From Bacteriovorax sp. (lineage in GTDB: Bacteria; Bdellovibrionota; Bacteriovoracia; Bacteriovoracales; Bacteriovoracaceae): a stretch of 64,000 bases of DNA. The notes under the pieces were generated by a model that worked only from the letters and a program-made list of their open reading frames with translations, had not been told where the DNA came from and made no database searches. This document shows positions 34,892 through 43,354 of this stretch, piece by piece; positions within the stretch are counted from its first letter, which is position 1; each line of letters starts with the position of its first letter. A program made the translations under genes and the position numbers. The stretch spans positions 1 through 64,000 of the forward strand of contig JACMPM010000055.1 of the NCBI GenBank assembly GCA_014377485.1. The letters run 5' to 3'.

Positions 34892-35353
34892 ATGAAGAAA
34901 GTATCAAGCATTGGCAGTCTGGTTAAAAAAATTTACCGAACATACTCAGGTGAGCTCTTAACACTTCTTCAAGTGAGGGGCTTCACTGATTTGCGTCCGT
35001 CATTTCTGGAAGTACTTTTGTTTATTTGTGAGCATGAAGGACCAACTATTAAAGAAATTGGGTATGGTTGTGGTCTTAAAAAACAAACGATGACTTCCCA
35101 TTTAAATGAATTAGAAAAACGCGGTTATATCGATCGCAAAGTGAATATTCAAGATAAGCGCGAGCAAAATATTTTTCTCACTGAATACGGTTTGAAATTT
35201 AAACTTAATCTCTTTGAGTGCATTAACGAAATTGAAAAAAAATACACTGACTTGATCGGGGATTTAGAACTAAATAGAGTCGAATTAGTTCTGAAAAATT
35301 TTCATTCCAAATTGTTAATCCAGCCTAGTTTATTTGAACATCTAACTGAATAA
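34892..35353 (+). CDS. MarR-family transcriptional regulator
   Basis: 153 residues with a winged helix-turn-helix: FLEVLLFICEHEGPTIKEIGYGCGLKKQTMTSHLNELEKRGYIDRKVNIQDKREQNIFLTEYG in outline, where the DKR/QN wing is the MarR signature. The flanking helices form the dimer interface. Ligand and targets unknown. The regulators of this family usually act on a neighbouring gene or themselves; the inverted repeat upstream is a candidate site or RNA switch. Confidence 0.9.
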   Translation: MKKVSSIGSLVKKIYRTYSGELLTLLQVRGFTDLRPSFLEVLLFICEHEGPTIKEIGYGCGLKKQTMTSHLNELEKRGYIDRKVNIQDKREQNIFLTEYGLKFKLNLFECINEIEKKYTDLIGDLELNRVELVLKNFHSKLLIQPSLFEHLTE

Positions 35354-35366
35354 AGCAAAAAACGGC

Positions 35367-35888
35367 TTAAACATCAGCGGAAGGGTTTTCATCTTTTTTA
35401 GCTTCAGCTTTTTCATTTCCTGGCCAAAATTCATAGCCACCTGAAATATTATTGATATTAAAAAAGCCTTTCTTCACCAAAACTTCACAGGCCTGGATAG
35501 AGCGAAGGCCATTTTCTGAAATGATCATGACTGGAACAGTTTTGCTTGGGATTTCTACAAAGCGAATATGAAGTTCTTCCAAAGGAATTTGAATTGCATC
35601 TTTTAAGCGCGTGCCTTGGAAAGCTTTTTGAGACACGTCTATTACAAAAAAATCTATATTGGGATTATTATAAATTCCCCATGCTTTTTGAGGGTTGATG
35701 TCGTTATAGGGTCTTCCCATTAGGATCATATTGTCGTCGATTTCTTCGCCGTTTTTTATTCGAACTAAATGGTTTCTTTGAAGGGTGATAGAGAAGTCGA
35801 GTTTTTCATCCATACGAGTAATATTTTTCTCAATATTATTAAGACGAGAATTGATAAACTCTAGCATTTGAAAAATTTTAAGATCCAT
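35367..35888 (-). CDS. Rhodanese-like protein without the catalytic Cys
   Basis: About 173 residues from the ATG at 35888 (AGGAG 8 bp upstream). An N-terminal coiled coil (MLEFINSRLNNIEKNITRMDEKLDF) precedes a rhodanese fold (about 75-160; FFVIDVSQKAFQGTRLKDAIQIP, VMIISENGLRSIQACEVLVKKGFFNINNISGGYEFW). The active loop, normally C-x-x-G-x-R, reads SENGLRS, with Ser in place of Cys, so sulfur transfer is unlikely. A binding or scaffolding role is more probable, with the coiled coil giving oligomers. Confidence 0.8.
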   Translation of the reverse strand: MDLKIFQMLEFINSRLNNIEKNITRMDEKLDFSITLQRNHLVRIKNGEEIDDNMILMGRPYNDINPQKAWGIYNNPNIDFFVIDVSQKAFQGTRLKDAIQIPLEELHIRFVEIPSKTVPVMIISENGLRSIQACEVLVKKGFFNINNISGGYEFWPGNEKAEAKKDENPSADV

Positions 35889-35985
35889 TCGTATCACTCC
35901 TATAAGGGCGTTCGTACAATCTCAATTGTAGCGAAGAGCTGATCTTTATTGGAGTGAGGCAAAAGCTGCTAGGGCCTTATAAATA

Positions 35986-37299
35986 TTATCCCTTGTATGA
36001 ATGGATCAGGGCTATGAGATTTCTATGTTGGATGGCGCTTAAGCTGTCCACATCACAATGTAATCTGTTAACCGCATGGGCCTTGGCAAACTTAGTGAAC
36101 AAGTCTGTAGCCTCATCAATATTAAAAGTGATTTTCTCATCACTACCATAAAGTTTCCTTACCACTTTCATCGGGTATTTGCTGATACTTTCTTCATCGA
36201 CATAGTATTTTGAAAGACGGCCACTTGAACCCGAACGGATGTATTCAATATTTTCTTTTTCAAGATATGCCTGTATAGCAGAAAGGTGAATTTCCTGACC
36301 TTCATTGAAAGATTCAAAAATTTTTTGAGGGACCTGGTTTTTTATAATTGCATCGGCATATTTATTTTTAGACTTCTTAAGGACTTTCATTAAATAGTGA
36401 TCGTCGTGTTCAATATACTCTTCAATAGAAGCAGGTATAGTGTATTCAAGCGGTGAAGTTCTAAAGTATTTATAAAGCAATTGTTCTAAGCAAACAGCCC
36501 GGTAATGAAAATAAACCATGATGAACATATGGTAGCGAGATAATAGAAAATCATCAAAAGTTACAACTGCACGTTCATTGATTCCCAGATATGCAGTATT
36601 ATTTTCAATACAGACTTCTAGATTATCCAACAGCCAGTCGAGATCATAATTTCCGTAACTGACACCACAAAAATAACTATCTCTTAAAAGATAGTCCATG
36701 CGGTCACAATCGAGTTCACTAGAAACCAATTGGTGAAGAATGGGAAAATAATTAATTCCTTTCACCGTAAAGTAACTTGCATCACTTGTATGGCCAGTGA
36801 TCAAGTCGGCGATATATTTTCTTCCTACTCCAAATTTTTTTTCTACTAACGAAAATGAACCAGCAAAAGAGCTATCTACGATTGACTTGATTGTATAATC
36901 TTCATGAGTCGCCTGACGGTCTGTCTTCTGATCTTTTTTCGAAAGAAAATCGGACGGGATTTGAAGTTCCGAGAGTTTCGGCATTACCGTCTCTGTTGAG
37001 TGAGAAAGAGGGGCGTGTCCTACGTCATGAAGCAAACAGGCCAGTTTAAAAGTTTCTTTCAATCGTTGAATATCTTTATCAAAAAGATTTTCTTTGAAAA
37101 GTCGATCAAACGCTTTTTCGGCCACATTCATAACACCTATCGAATGAATAAAACGAGTATGAGTTGCACCTGGAAAAACATATTCTGAAAAACCAAGTTG
37201 CTTGATATTTCTTAAACGCTGGAAAAAATCATCGCGGATAATTGGGATCTCTTCATCTAATATATGGATAGAACCGTGGACGGGATCGCGAATTTCCAT
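35986..37299 (-). CDS. HD-domain phosphohydrolase (SAMHD1/YdhJ-like)
   Basis: 437 residues. IRDPVHGSI and the HD core HTRFIHSIGVM...CLLHDVGHAPLSHSTE...LDCDRMDYLLRDSYFCGVSYG are hallmarks of the HD family that includes SAMHD1-type dNTP triphosphohydrolases. Metal ligands H, HD and D are all present. It may hydrolyse dNTPs or another nucleotide; substrate unknown. 12 bp downstream of the glutaredoxin gene, same strand. Confidence 0.9.
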   Translation of the reverse strand: MEIRDPVHGSIHILDEEIPIIRDDFFQRLRNIKQLGFSEYVFPGATHTRFIHSIGVMNVAEKAFDRLFKENLFDKDIQRLKETFKLACLLHDVGHAPLSHSTETVMPKLSELQIPSDFLSKKDQKTDRQATHEDYTIKSIVDSSFAGSFSLVEKKFGVGRKYIADLITGHTSDASYFTVKGINYFPILHQLVSSELDCDRMDYLLRDSYFCGVSYGNYDLDWLLDNLEVCIENNTAYLGINERAVVTFDDFLLSRYHMFIMVYFHYRAVCLEQLLYKYFRTSPLEYTIPASIEEYIEHDDHYLMKVLKKSKNKYADAIIKNQVPQKIFESFNEGQEIHLSAIQAYLEKENIEYIRSGSSGRLSKYYVDEESISKYPMKVVRKLYGSDEKITFNIDEATDLFTKFAKAHAVNRLHCDVDSLSAIQHRNLIALIHSYKG

Positions 37300-37311
37300 T
37301 GGGAGATTTCC

Positions 37312-37572
37312 TTATTCAGTTTTTTCTAACGTTTCTAGATTGGCTTTTAACCAATTAATAATATCTAAAGACTCATGCATTGGATCGCCATTGATAAACA
37401 GACACGGCACTGTTTTTCTTCCTGTTACATAATAAAGCTTATGCATCTCGTTTATGTCGTTATGAATATCTTTGTAAGTAACTTTTATTTTAAGTTCATT
37501 AATAATATTCAATACTCTTTGGCAATAAGGACATGAATCAAAATAATAAAGTTCTAATAAAGGTGTTTTCAT
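37312..37572 (-). CDS. Glutaredoxin-like protein
   Basis: 86 residues with YYFDSCPYCQRVL (CPYC active site), cis-Pro region KTVPCLFINGDPMHESLDIINWL. Dithiol glutaredoxin of normal length; a third Cys lies in the TVPC segment. Likely co-transcribed with the HD gene. Confidence 0.92.
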   Translation of the reverse strand: MKTPLLELYYFDSCPYCQRVLNIINELKIKVTYKDIHNDINEMHKLYYVTGRKTVPCLFINGDPMHESLDIINWLKANLETLEKTE

Positions 37573-37587
37573 AGAATCCTGGGAGAT

Positions 37588-37620
37588 AAAAAAAAGGCTT
37601 CTTTTCAGAAGCCTTTTTTG
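37588..37620. terminator. Rho-independent terminator (bidirectional)
   Basis: AAAAAGGCTTCT pairs with AGAAGCCTTTTT over a short TTTC loop, flanked by A- and T-runs. It separates the histone-like gene from the glutaredoxin gene, both on the minus strand. Confidence 0.85.
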
Positions 37621-37633
37621 TTTTTAATAATTT

Positions 37634-38383
37634 TTAGTAATCGTCGTCGTCATCATCAAGAGCTTCTGTGCCACTTGGAGTTGATTTTTTACCAAGAGCG
37701 TATTCCTCGTCTTCATCTAGATCGCGGTTGGTATCAACATCTTCTGGTTTATCGAAAGCGTCATTATAACCCCAGCCGTAAGAGTAGGCACCTTCAGTTT
37801 TAACTTCTTCATCTACATCTTCATCCGGATCGAAAGAGCCACCAACAAAGCGCGGATCGCCTTCTTCTTCATCGTCATCAATAAAATCTTCGTCGCCCAT
37901 TGCTTCGTCGACAGTTTCAGCATCGTCTTCAAGAAGATCAACTTCTAAATCAAAATCCTCATCTTCATCATCATTGATCACGACAGGTTTAGGTTTTGAT
38001 TTAGCTTTTACTGGCGAAGCTTTATTTTTATATTTTTGAATTGCTTCTTCTCTAGAGAGAACTTGCGACTTTGTTTCTTTTTTTATTGGAGCTGCAATAG
38101 CCTTTGTTTTTTTAGCAACAGACTTTTTAACAGGAGCTGCTTTTTTTGCAGGAGCTTTTTTTGCAACAGGCTTTTTAACAGGAGCTGCTTTTTTTGCAGG
38201 AGCTTTTTTAGCAACTGGCTTTTTAACAGGAGCTGCTTTTTTTGCAGGAACTTTTTTAGCAACTGGCTTTTTAGCAGGTGCCGCTTTTTTTGCAGGAGCT
38301 TTTTTAGCTACTTGCTTTTTAGCAGGTGCCGCTTTCTTTGCAGGTGTTTTTTTTGCTGATTTTAAAGCTTTTGATTTTGCCAT
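37634..38383 (-). CDS. Histone-H1-like protein with acidic C-terminal half
   Basis: 249 residues. Residues 1-100 are Lys/Ala/Pro repeats (units like KKAPAKKAAPVKKPVA), as in eukaryotic-H1-like bacterial DNA-binding proteins (AlgP, Hc1/Hc2 types). A linker (about 100-135) leads to a strongly acidic Asp/Glu-rich tail (about 135-249) containing a short aromatic patch (YSYGWGYNDAF). The basic half should bind DNA or RNA; the acidic half may mask it or bind basic partners. GAGGG precedes the ATG. Such a two-charge layout in one chain is unusual. Confidence 0.8.
   Translation of the reverse strand: MAKSKALKSAKKTPAKKAAPAKKQVAKKAPAKKAAPAKKPVAKKVPAKKAAPVKKPVAKKAPAKKAAPVKKPVAKKAPAKKAAPVKKSVAKKTKAIAAPIKKETKSQVLSREEAIQKYKNKASPVKAKSKPKPVVINDDEDEDFDLEVDLLEDDAETVDEAMGDEDFIDDDEEEGDPRFVGGSFDPDEDVDEEVKTEGAYSYGWGYNDAFDKPEDVDTNRDLDEDEEYALGKKSTPSGTEALDDDDDDY
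38093..38345. repeat. Coding tandem repeats of the histone-like gene
   Basis: About five imperfect units of roughly 48 bp encoding the Lys/Ala/Pro repeats. Units near-identical at DNA level suggest recent expansion or homogenisation and a length-variable region. Confidence 0.75.
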
Positions 38384-38473
38384 TATCTTACCCTCTTTTC
38401 ACTATGGATGACTGCTAAAGAACTAGTATCAACTGGGAAAGAGTATATATGAACTACTTGAATTTTTTCAAGA

Positions 38474-41155
38474 TTAAAAATCGAGAAAGTAAGTATTATT
38501 GCCGACTTCGCTATATTTAAGAGGATTTTTCATCTGAATGACACCATTTAGATCAGCGGGGAACTCCTTATCTGACTCTCGTAGCGCAGGTTGATTTTGG
38601 TAATCTTTAATACCACTACCTCCACTAGGAACAGAATCAAGGACTTTTGCCATCTGAAAAAATTTTGTCGAATAATAATTGCGTTTAGTTGAATAACTTT
38701 CACTGTCAGCGCTGTTTATATTTAATGGATGATCGGCAATTCCAGAACCATCTTTTCTGGTTCCTTGACGAGGACCTGGATAATAAGCGGTCATTAATTG
38801 CTCTGGTTTAAGATTAAGATCTGAGCCAGGTTCGTTAAAATAATAACCAATATAGTACAAACTTTTATCAAGTCCTGCAGCATTGGTAGATGCATTTGAA
38901 ATGTATTCAATCATCATTTTTTTGAGCGGAATAATATCGCATCCAGTGTATTCGGCCACGAAGAAATGGTTAAATTTTGAAGCTAAATCAGTTTTACAGC
39001 CAGGGTCACTGGAAGGAGCTGGGATGAGAAGTGCGGGCGTTTGAGATGTCGTTCCAGCGTTAGTATGAATAGAGCGGGCTGCGTCTTTGTTATCACCTTG
39101 AGTGGCCAGGTTAAAAATACTATTGGCCACGCCAAGAAGTGAACTTAAATAAGCATCAACTGCTGGACCGTTAGTATCTATATACTTTGTAATAACAGAT
39201 TTAACATCATCAGGTGTTTTATACAGAAGGTTTGGACCCATGAGTGGCGCAAAAAGTTTGTAGGCAAAGCCCACACCCGAAATACTATTTAATCGTTGAA
39301 CCATAGGAGCGGCATTATTTTTATCAGGGACTTCTCTAAAGTCTGGAACTAGATAATTAATAACATCGTATTTTGTTGGCCGTCTGGCACGAACTATTGA
39401 TTTTAAAACTTCATCCCCAGTCATTGAAGTACCAGGATTAAGCACTCCGATACTGGCCCTTAAAGCTCTAAGTTGTGGCGCGTGGTAAAGACCTAGAGTT
39501 TCTTTTGGTGCCTGATTAGCAATGGGAATAGGAACAATTTGTTGAACTTTTCCAGAGCTTGCTCTCTGAGTAACAAGATCACTTTCATCCACAAAATCGT
39601 AAATCATATTGGGGATGCCGAAAAAAACAGGCTTCCCGGTTCCGGGAACGCCACCAATGACCGGATTGGAATCGTTAACCCAAAAATTTGAACTAGAAGG
39701 AATTGGCATTCCAGGTTTAAATCCAGCTGCTGCAATGACTTCAATTTGTAATCCATTTATGTAAGAACTAGTCCGTCTGTTGATATCGCCTCTAGCTTCA
39801 ACAGTCGCTTGATCTCCGCCAGTATATGCAAATAATTTGGGACCAATTCTTCCACCGAAAGGTTTAGCTGCAGCATAAGCAGTTAACTTTATTCCTGAAT
39901 TAGAAACGCCAGTTGGAAAAAATAATCCTATAAACTTACTCTCTGCCTTTACTGCGTAATAAGTTAGAACTTCGGGATTTTTAGTAAAGCCCATAATATA
40001 GCCGGGCACCGGTAAAGCAGATTTAGAAATCCCACAAGTTGCTTCCATTGCAACACCGTCCATGCCCATATTGTTATTGGCGGTATCTACAAAAGTAGAA
40101 AACATAGTGGCGAGGTTTACTGGCATCAATTGTAAATCTAGAAAGTATTTTTGGTGCAGCGGACTTCCACTGCCCGAAGGAAAAATTGCATTGTCTGGAA
40201 TAAGAAAACTTGAAACGGAGTCCCCGTTTTGTTTAGCATCGAATGGCTGAGGAGAGAGTTCTGTTAGAGATAAATTAAATGACAATTCTTCAACTGAACC
40301 ACCGGTGGAGTTAACATTATTATTCTTATAAGCGCCACCACCCAAATTTCTATAAGCAGACCAGAAAGCCTTCATGGGGCGTTCATTGAATCCAATTTCT
40401 TCGGCTTGTCCTTGAAACTGTTTTACGTTACTCAGTTTGATATCAGCCACTGGAGGACGGTTCACAATCATTTCTAAATTTCTGATTCTAAAAGCTAACT
40501 CTAAAGCCTCAGGCCATGCCCCTGGGCGATTGGTTGCAATCAGTGGAGCATCAGGCATGCTTACGCCGCCGCCAGCGCCATAAGCCCAGGTCAAGGCTGT
40601 TAAAAAATTAGCTCTGCTTCTTCTACTGCAGTCTTTTCCTTTTTCTTCAACCAGCTTGTTTACGAATGCTTCGTGAATTTCGGAAATACCAGCAACACCA
40701 ATGGCCGGAAAACGCGGAATCCCGGGTAGAGCATAGATTGGGCAAATATTTGTTTTAGAATTGTTGTGAATGCAGATCGATGGAATATTATATTTATCAA
40801 AATCGGTAATACCACTTATAGGGGGAGTGGGAAGAATAAAATTTACGGTTTGTTTTCCAGATATTTTATCGTCTCTTAGGTTGTAGGGAACAAGCCCCAA
40901 TTGCCCCAAAACATAATACTTAAACATCCATTCTTTGTAAGTGTTTCGAAGTTCCCAATTGGCGTAGGCGATATTTGTCAACTGACGAGCTTGAGTGGCA
41001 GCTCCAGAAAAGGCAGCGGCGTCAGTAGCATTCTGTAAGTTTATTTTAGCTTTTACGAACAAACCGATATTTATGATAAAGGCCAACATGCTCATGACGA
41101 TGATGAGCGTGATGCCCATAAAGATACTTAATTGGCCGCGGTTGCTTTTAATCAC
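38474..41155 (-). CDS. Very large TadE/TadG-like exported protein
   Basis: 893 residues. The start RGQLSIFMGITLIIVMSMLAFIINIGLFVKAKINLQNATDAAAFSGA is the TadG/TadE-like pseudopilin-type N-terminus (membrane helix about 10-32 followed by the DAAAFSGA helix). The remaining 840 residues are exported and have no recognised domain; about eight Cys residues are scattered. Tad proteins assist Flp pili or act as envelope-tethered adhesins; no other tad gene is in view. Likely a surface or periplasmic protein. Confidence 0.75.
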   Translation of the reverse strand: MIKSNRGQLSIFMGITLIIVMSMLAFIINIGLFVKAKINLQNATDAAAFSGAATQARQLTNIAYANWELRNTYKEWMFKYYVLGQLGLVPYNLRDDKISGKQTVNFILPTPPISGITDFDKYNIPSICIHNNSKTNICPIYALPGIPRFPAIGVAGISEIHEAFVNKLVEEKGKDCSRRSRANFLTALTWAYGAGGGVSMPDAPLIATNRPGAWPEALELAFRIRNLEMIVNRPPVADIKLSNVKQFQGQAEEIGFNERPMKAFWSAYRNLGGGAYKNNNVNSTGGSVEELSFNLSLTELSPQPFDAKQNGDSVSSFLIPDNAIFPSGSGSPLHQKYFLDLQLMPVNLATMFSTFVDTANNNMGMDGVAMEATCGISKSALPVPGYIMGFTKNPEVLTYYAVKAESKFIGLFFPTGVSNSGIKLTAYAAAKPFGGRIGPKLFAYTGGDQATVEARGDINRRTSSYINGLQIEVIAAAGFKPGMPIPSSSNFWVNDSNPVIGGVPGTGKPVFFGIPNMIYDFVDESDLVTQRASSGKVQQIVPIPIANQAPKETLGLYHAPQLRALRASIGVLNPGTSMTGDEVLKSIVRARRPTKYDVINYLVPDFREVPDKNNAAPMVQRLNSISGVGFAYKLFAPLMGPNLLYKTPDDVKSVITKYIDTNGPAVDAYLSSLLGVANSIFNLATQGDNKDAARSIHTNAGTTSQTPALLIPAPSSDPGCKTDLASKFNHFFVAEYTGCDIIPLKKMMIEYISNASTNAAGLDKSLYYIGYYFNEPGSDLNLKPEQLMTAYYPGPRQGTRKDGSGIADHPLNINSADSESYSTKRNYYSTKFFQMAKVLDSVPSGGSGIKDYQNQPALRESDKEFPADLNGVIQMKNPLKYSEVGNNTYFLDF

Positions 41156-41199
41156 TAGGTAAAAATTCCCATAAATTCGAAATAAGGTGTCTCAATGCT

Positions 41200-41460
41200 A
41201 CCGAAGGGAAATTTCTTGGTCAAACAATACATTGAAAATAGGTCTTCTACTGGTCCGATGAATTGTCCTACAAGTTGGTACGTTACTTGAAGTCATAAGT
41301 GTAGTTCTAGAGTGTCGAGTCTAGATAAGTGGAACGTTTGTTGTATTTCGGCAATCCCATCACTACCACCCTCAAGGTGCATACGCACTCCAGACTGAAC
41401 ATTCTTATCACCAGGACTCGCGGGGGTCCTGGCTCGCCCTTCCTTAAAAACCGAGTAAAC
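41200..41460. other. GC-richer, hairpin-rich noncoding island (candidate ncRNA)
   Basis: No credible gene on either strand between 41156 and 41545. The segment is clearly richer in G+C than its surroundings and holds several stems: TCTAGA-N8-TCTAGA inside GTTC/GAAC near 41300-41333, GTGC-N4-GCAC near 41379-41390, and CCAGGAC (41411-41417) with GTCCTGG (41426-41432). GAAGGG near 41203 could close on CCCTTC near 41437. In an AT-rich genome this pattern is typical of a structural RNA. It matches no tmRNA, SRP RNA or RNase P signature I can recall. Confidence 0.4.
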
Positions 41461-41545
41461 TACAATGGGAAAAAAAAGCCTCGGCGATTCAACCCCCAAG
41501 TTGAAGTACAATAAACTGTGGATCGTAATTAAGAGAGACAATATA

Positions 41546-41944
41546 GTGAGATCAAAACCCCTAGTCAGCCGAGTATATAAATATAAAAACCAGGCGAGCA
41601 CTTTTTTCTGTCCTCTTTGCAGAAGTGAGAGAGGGATTTCTATTTCTCCTCGCTTAACTAAAAAAAATTACCTTCAAATTCTTCTCACTTCCATCGTTTT
41701 AGGCAGCTGTCTTTTCCCTTTTATCGGCGCGAAGTCTTTCGTTATTTTCTTCCTAAGCTGGGGAGTTTTCGAGCTTGCAGTGCGTAGTGATTATAAAAAA
41801 CAGATTGCTTGTCCTCATTGCGGTTTCGATGCAACTTGGTATAAACGCGACGTAAAAGTCGCGAGACAAATAGTTAAGGATTTCTGGGTGCATAAACAGA
41901 CGCTTGGCGATCAAAAAATTCAACCTGCCGCAAAACATTCTTAA
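41546..41944 (+). CDS. Zinc-ribbon membrane protein of unknown function
   Basis: About 132 residues from a GTG at 41546; an ATG at 41465 would add 27 residues of unconvincing sequence. A first Cys pair (FFCPLCRSE), two closely spaced membrane helices (about 45-85) and a second pair (IACPHCGFDATWYKRD) form a probable zinc-binding pair of knuckles at the membrane surface. No family recognised. Single gene ahead of ssb, same strand. Confidence 0.6.
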   Translation: MRSKPLVSRVYKYKNQASTFFCPLCRSERGISISPRLTKKNYLQILLTSIVLGSCLFPFIGAKSFVIFFLSWGVFELAVRSDYKKQIACPHCGFDATWYKRDVKVARQIVKDFWVHKQTLGDQKIQPAAKHS

Positions 41945-42005
41945 GAATTCCCACGTTTACAAATTGTCAGAAAAATCTTCTTTTGCTCCTATGATTTAGC
42001 GTTTA

Positions 42006-42017
42006 ATGTTGCAACAT
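42006..42017. promoter_or_regulatory. 12-bp palindrome upstream of ssb
   Basis: ATGTTGCAACAT is a perfect palindrome about 75 bp before the ssb start, in a position suitable for an operator. Confidence 0.3.
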
Positions 42018-42091
42018 AAGACTAAATTAATCAGGTAACAGTAAGCTTTTACGTAGCACTTACTGTGAATAAAAAAAGGGAGACTTCTGGA

Positions 42092-42550
42092 ATGAGTGTA
42101 AACAAAGTTATTATTTTAGGCCGCCTAGGGCAAGATCCAGAGTTGAAATACACTCCAGGTGGAATGGCCGTTTGTAATTTTACAGTTGCAACAAGCGAAT
42201 CATGGGCAGACAAAGCAGGACAAAAACAAGAAAGAACTGAATGGCATAAAATTGTTGTTTGGGGAAAACTTGCTGAACTTTGCAACCAATACTTAACTAA
42301 AGGCAGACAAGCTTTTATCGAAGGCGGACTTCAAACTCGTTCATGGGACGACAAGTCTGGACAAAAACGTTATACAACTGAAATCGTCGCTAAGACTGTT
42401 CAGTTCATTGGCGGACAAGCTGGTGTTGGAGCTCCAAAAGAGAATTCTCAATCTCAAGGTGCTTCACAATCTTACGATACTAGTATGGTTAATCAGGAGT
42501 ACGATATCTCTACAGATACAAACTTCACTGCTGATGATATTCCGTTTTAG
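42092..42550 (+). CDS. ssb: Single-stranded DNA-binding protein
   Basis: About 152 residues from the ATG at 42092 (GGGAG upstream). OB-fold [48 protein letters not shown], then a Gln/Ser-rich linker and the acidic protein-interaction tip DDIPF. Replication and repair factor. Confidence 0.97.
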   Translation: MSVNKVIILGRLGQDPELKYTPGGMAVCNFTVATSESWADKAGQKQERTEWHKIVVWGKLAELCNQYLTKGRQAFIEGGLQTRSWDDKSGQKRYTTEIVAKTVQFIGGQAGVGAPKENSQSQGASQSYDTSMVNQEYDISTDTNFTADDIPF

Positions 42551-42584
42551 CCACAGGATAATTTGAAAATTTTTCAGATAAAAA

Positions 42585-42612
42585 AAAGGCCGCAAATGCG
42601 GCCTTTTCTATT
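42585..42612. terminator. Shared terminator of ssb and the convergent small gene
   Basis: GGCCGCA (42588-42594) pairs with TGCGGCC (42597-42603), flanked by A7 on the left and TTTT on the right, so it serves both directions. Confidence 0.85.
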
Positions 42613-42846
42613 TTAGTTAGCTTGAGAGTGTTTTCTCTTTTTGTGGTGCTTTTTCTTAGCATGGTGAGCAGCAGCCTTGTGAGCTTTTTTATGCTTAGTT
42701 TCGTGTGCCATTGAACCTTCACCAGCAGCAGGAGTTGCCTCTTGAGTAGGTGTAACTGATTCAGGAGCAGATGTAGCGCCTGTCTGTGCTGAAACTGAAG
42801 TTGAAGCAAGTAGAGCGAAAAGTAGTGAACTGATTACTAATTTCAT
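42613..42846 (-). CDS. Small secreted His/Lys-rich protein
   Basis: 77 residues from the ATG at 42846 (GGAGGG just upstream). Signal peptide (MKLVISSLLFALLASTSVSAQ), a Thr/Pro/Ala stretch, then a tail of Lys and His (KHKKAHKAAAHHAKKKHHKKRKH). The tail could bind metals or polyanions such as LPS or nucleic acid. No family recognised. Confidence 0.75.
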   Translation of the reverse strand: MKLVISSLLFALLASTSVSAQTGATSAPESVTPTQEATPAAGEGSMAHETKHKKAHKAAAHHAKKKHHKKRKHSQAN

Positions 42847-42994
42847 GGGACCCTCCATATCGGTCGAAAAATTTTTGATAATAATATCTTAATATTAAAG
42901 TTGAATAAAATTTTTTTGTCACCTTTTTTAAATAAAAAGCTCAACTTCTATTTTGAATGCCCGACTAGGTTAGTAATAGATTTAGGGGGACGTT

Positions 42995-43354
42995 ATGAAA
43001 AAGGTGATAGTTTTAGTCGGGTTACTAAGCGCATTTACCATCAAAGCTGAGACTTATCAGAAAATGCCGGTACTTGGTCTTGTTCCAGTCGAAAATATGT
43101 ACGCTTCTTTTGAAATTCAGACTTCTAAATATGAAAAAGTGATTCTGGATTGCCAAAGTTTTGTGAACGGCATGACTTTTTATAATGATAAAAAAGTTGT
43201 TCATGAAATTAAGATGATCAATTATGAAGATTGCAGCAATGTTTATGATTTTATCAGCCAATCAAATCAAGACAAAAAACCGGTCTGTATGGAAATAGGA
43301 CTAAAAGATAGTACTCTCAATCTTTCAAATGATGAGGCATCTGCTTGTCAATAA
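42995..43354 (+). CDS. Small secreted protein, unknown
   Basis: 119 residues with a signal peptide (MKKVIVLVGLLSAFTIKAE) and four Cys residues (LDCQSF, EDCSNV, PVCMEI, SACQ), probably forming two disulfides in the periplasm. Strong SD AGGGGGA. Its 3' end overlaps the convergent hydrolase gene by 38 bp. No family recognised. Confidence 0.7.
   Translation: MKKVIVLVGLLSAFTIKAETYQKMPVLGLVPVENMYASFEIQTSKYEKVILDCQSFVNGMTFYNDKKVVHEIKMINYEDCSNVYDFISQSNQDKKPVCMEIGLKDSTLNLSNDEASACQ

Noticed and set aside
38093-38345. Regularly spaced repeats resembling a CRISPR array
   Set aside because: Repeats are in-frame coding units for Lys/Ala/Pro with no unique spacers.
41293-41601. Minus-strand reading frame of 102 codons
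   Set aside because: No SD, unlikely composition, overlaps the zinc-ribbon gene and the structured island.
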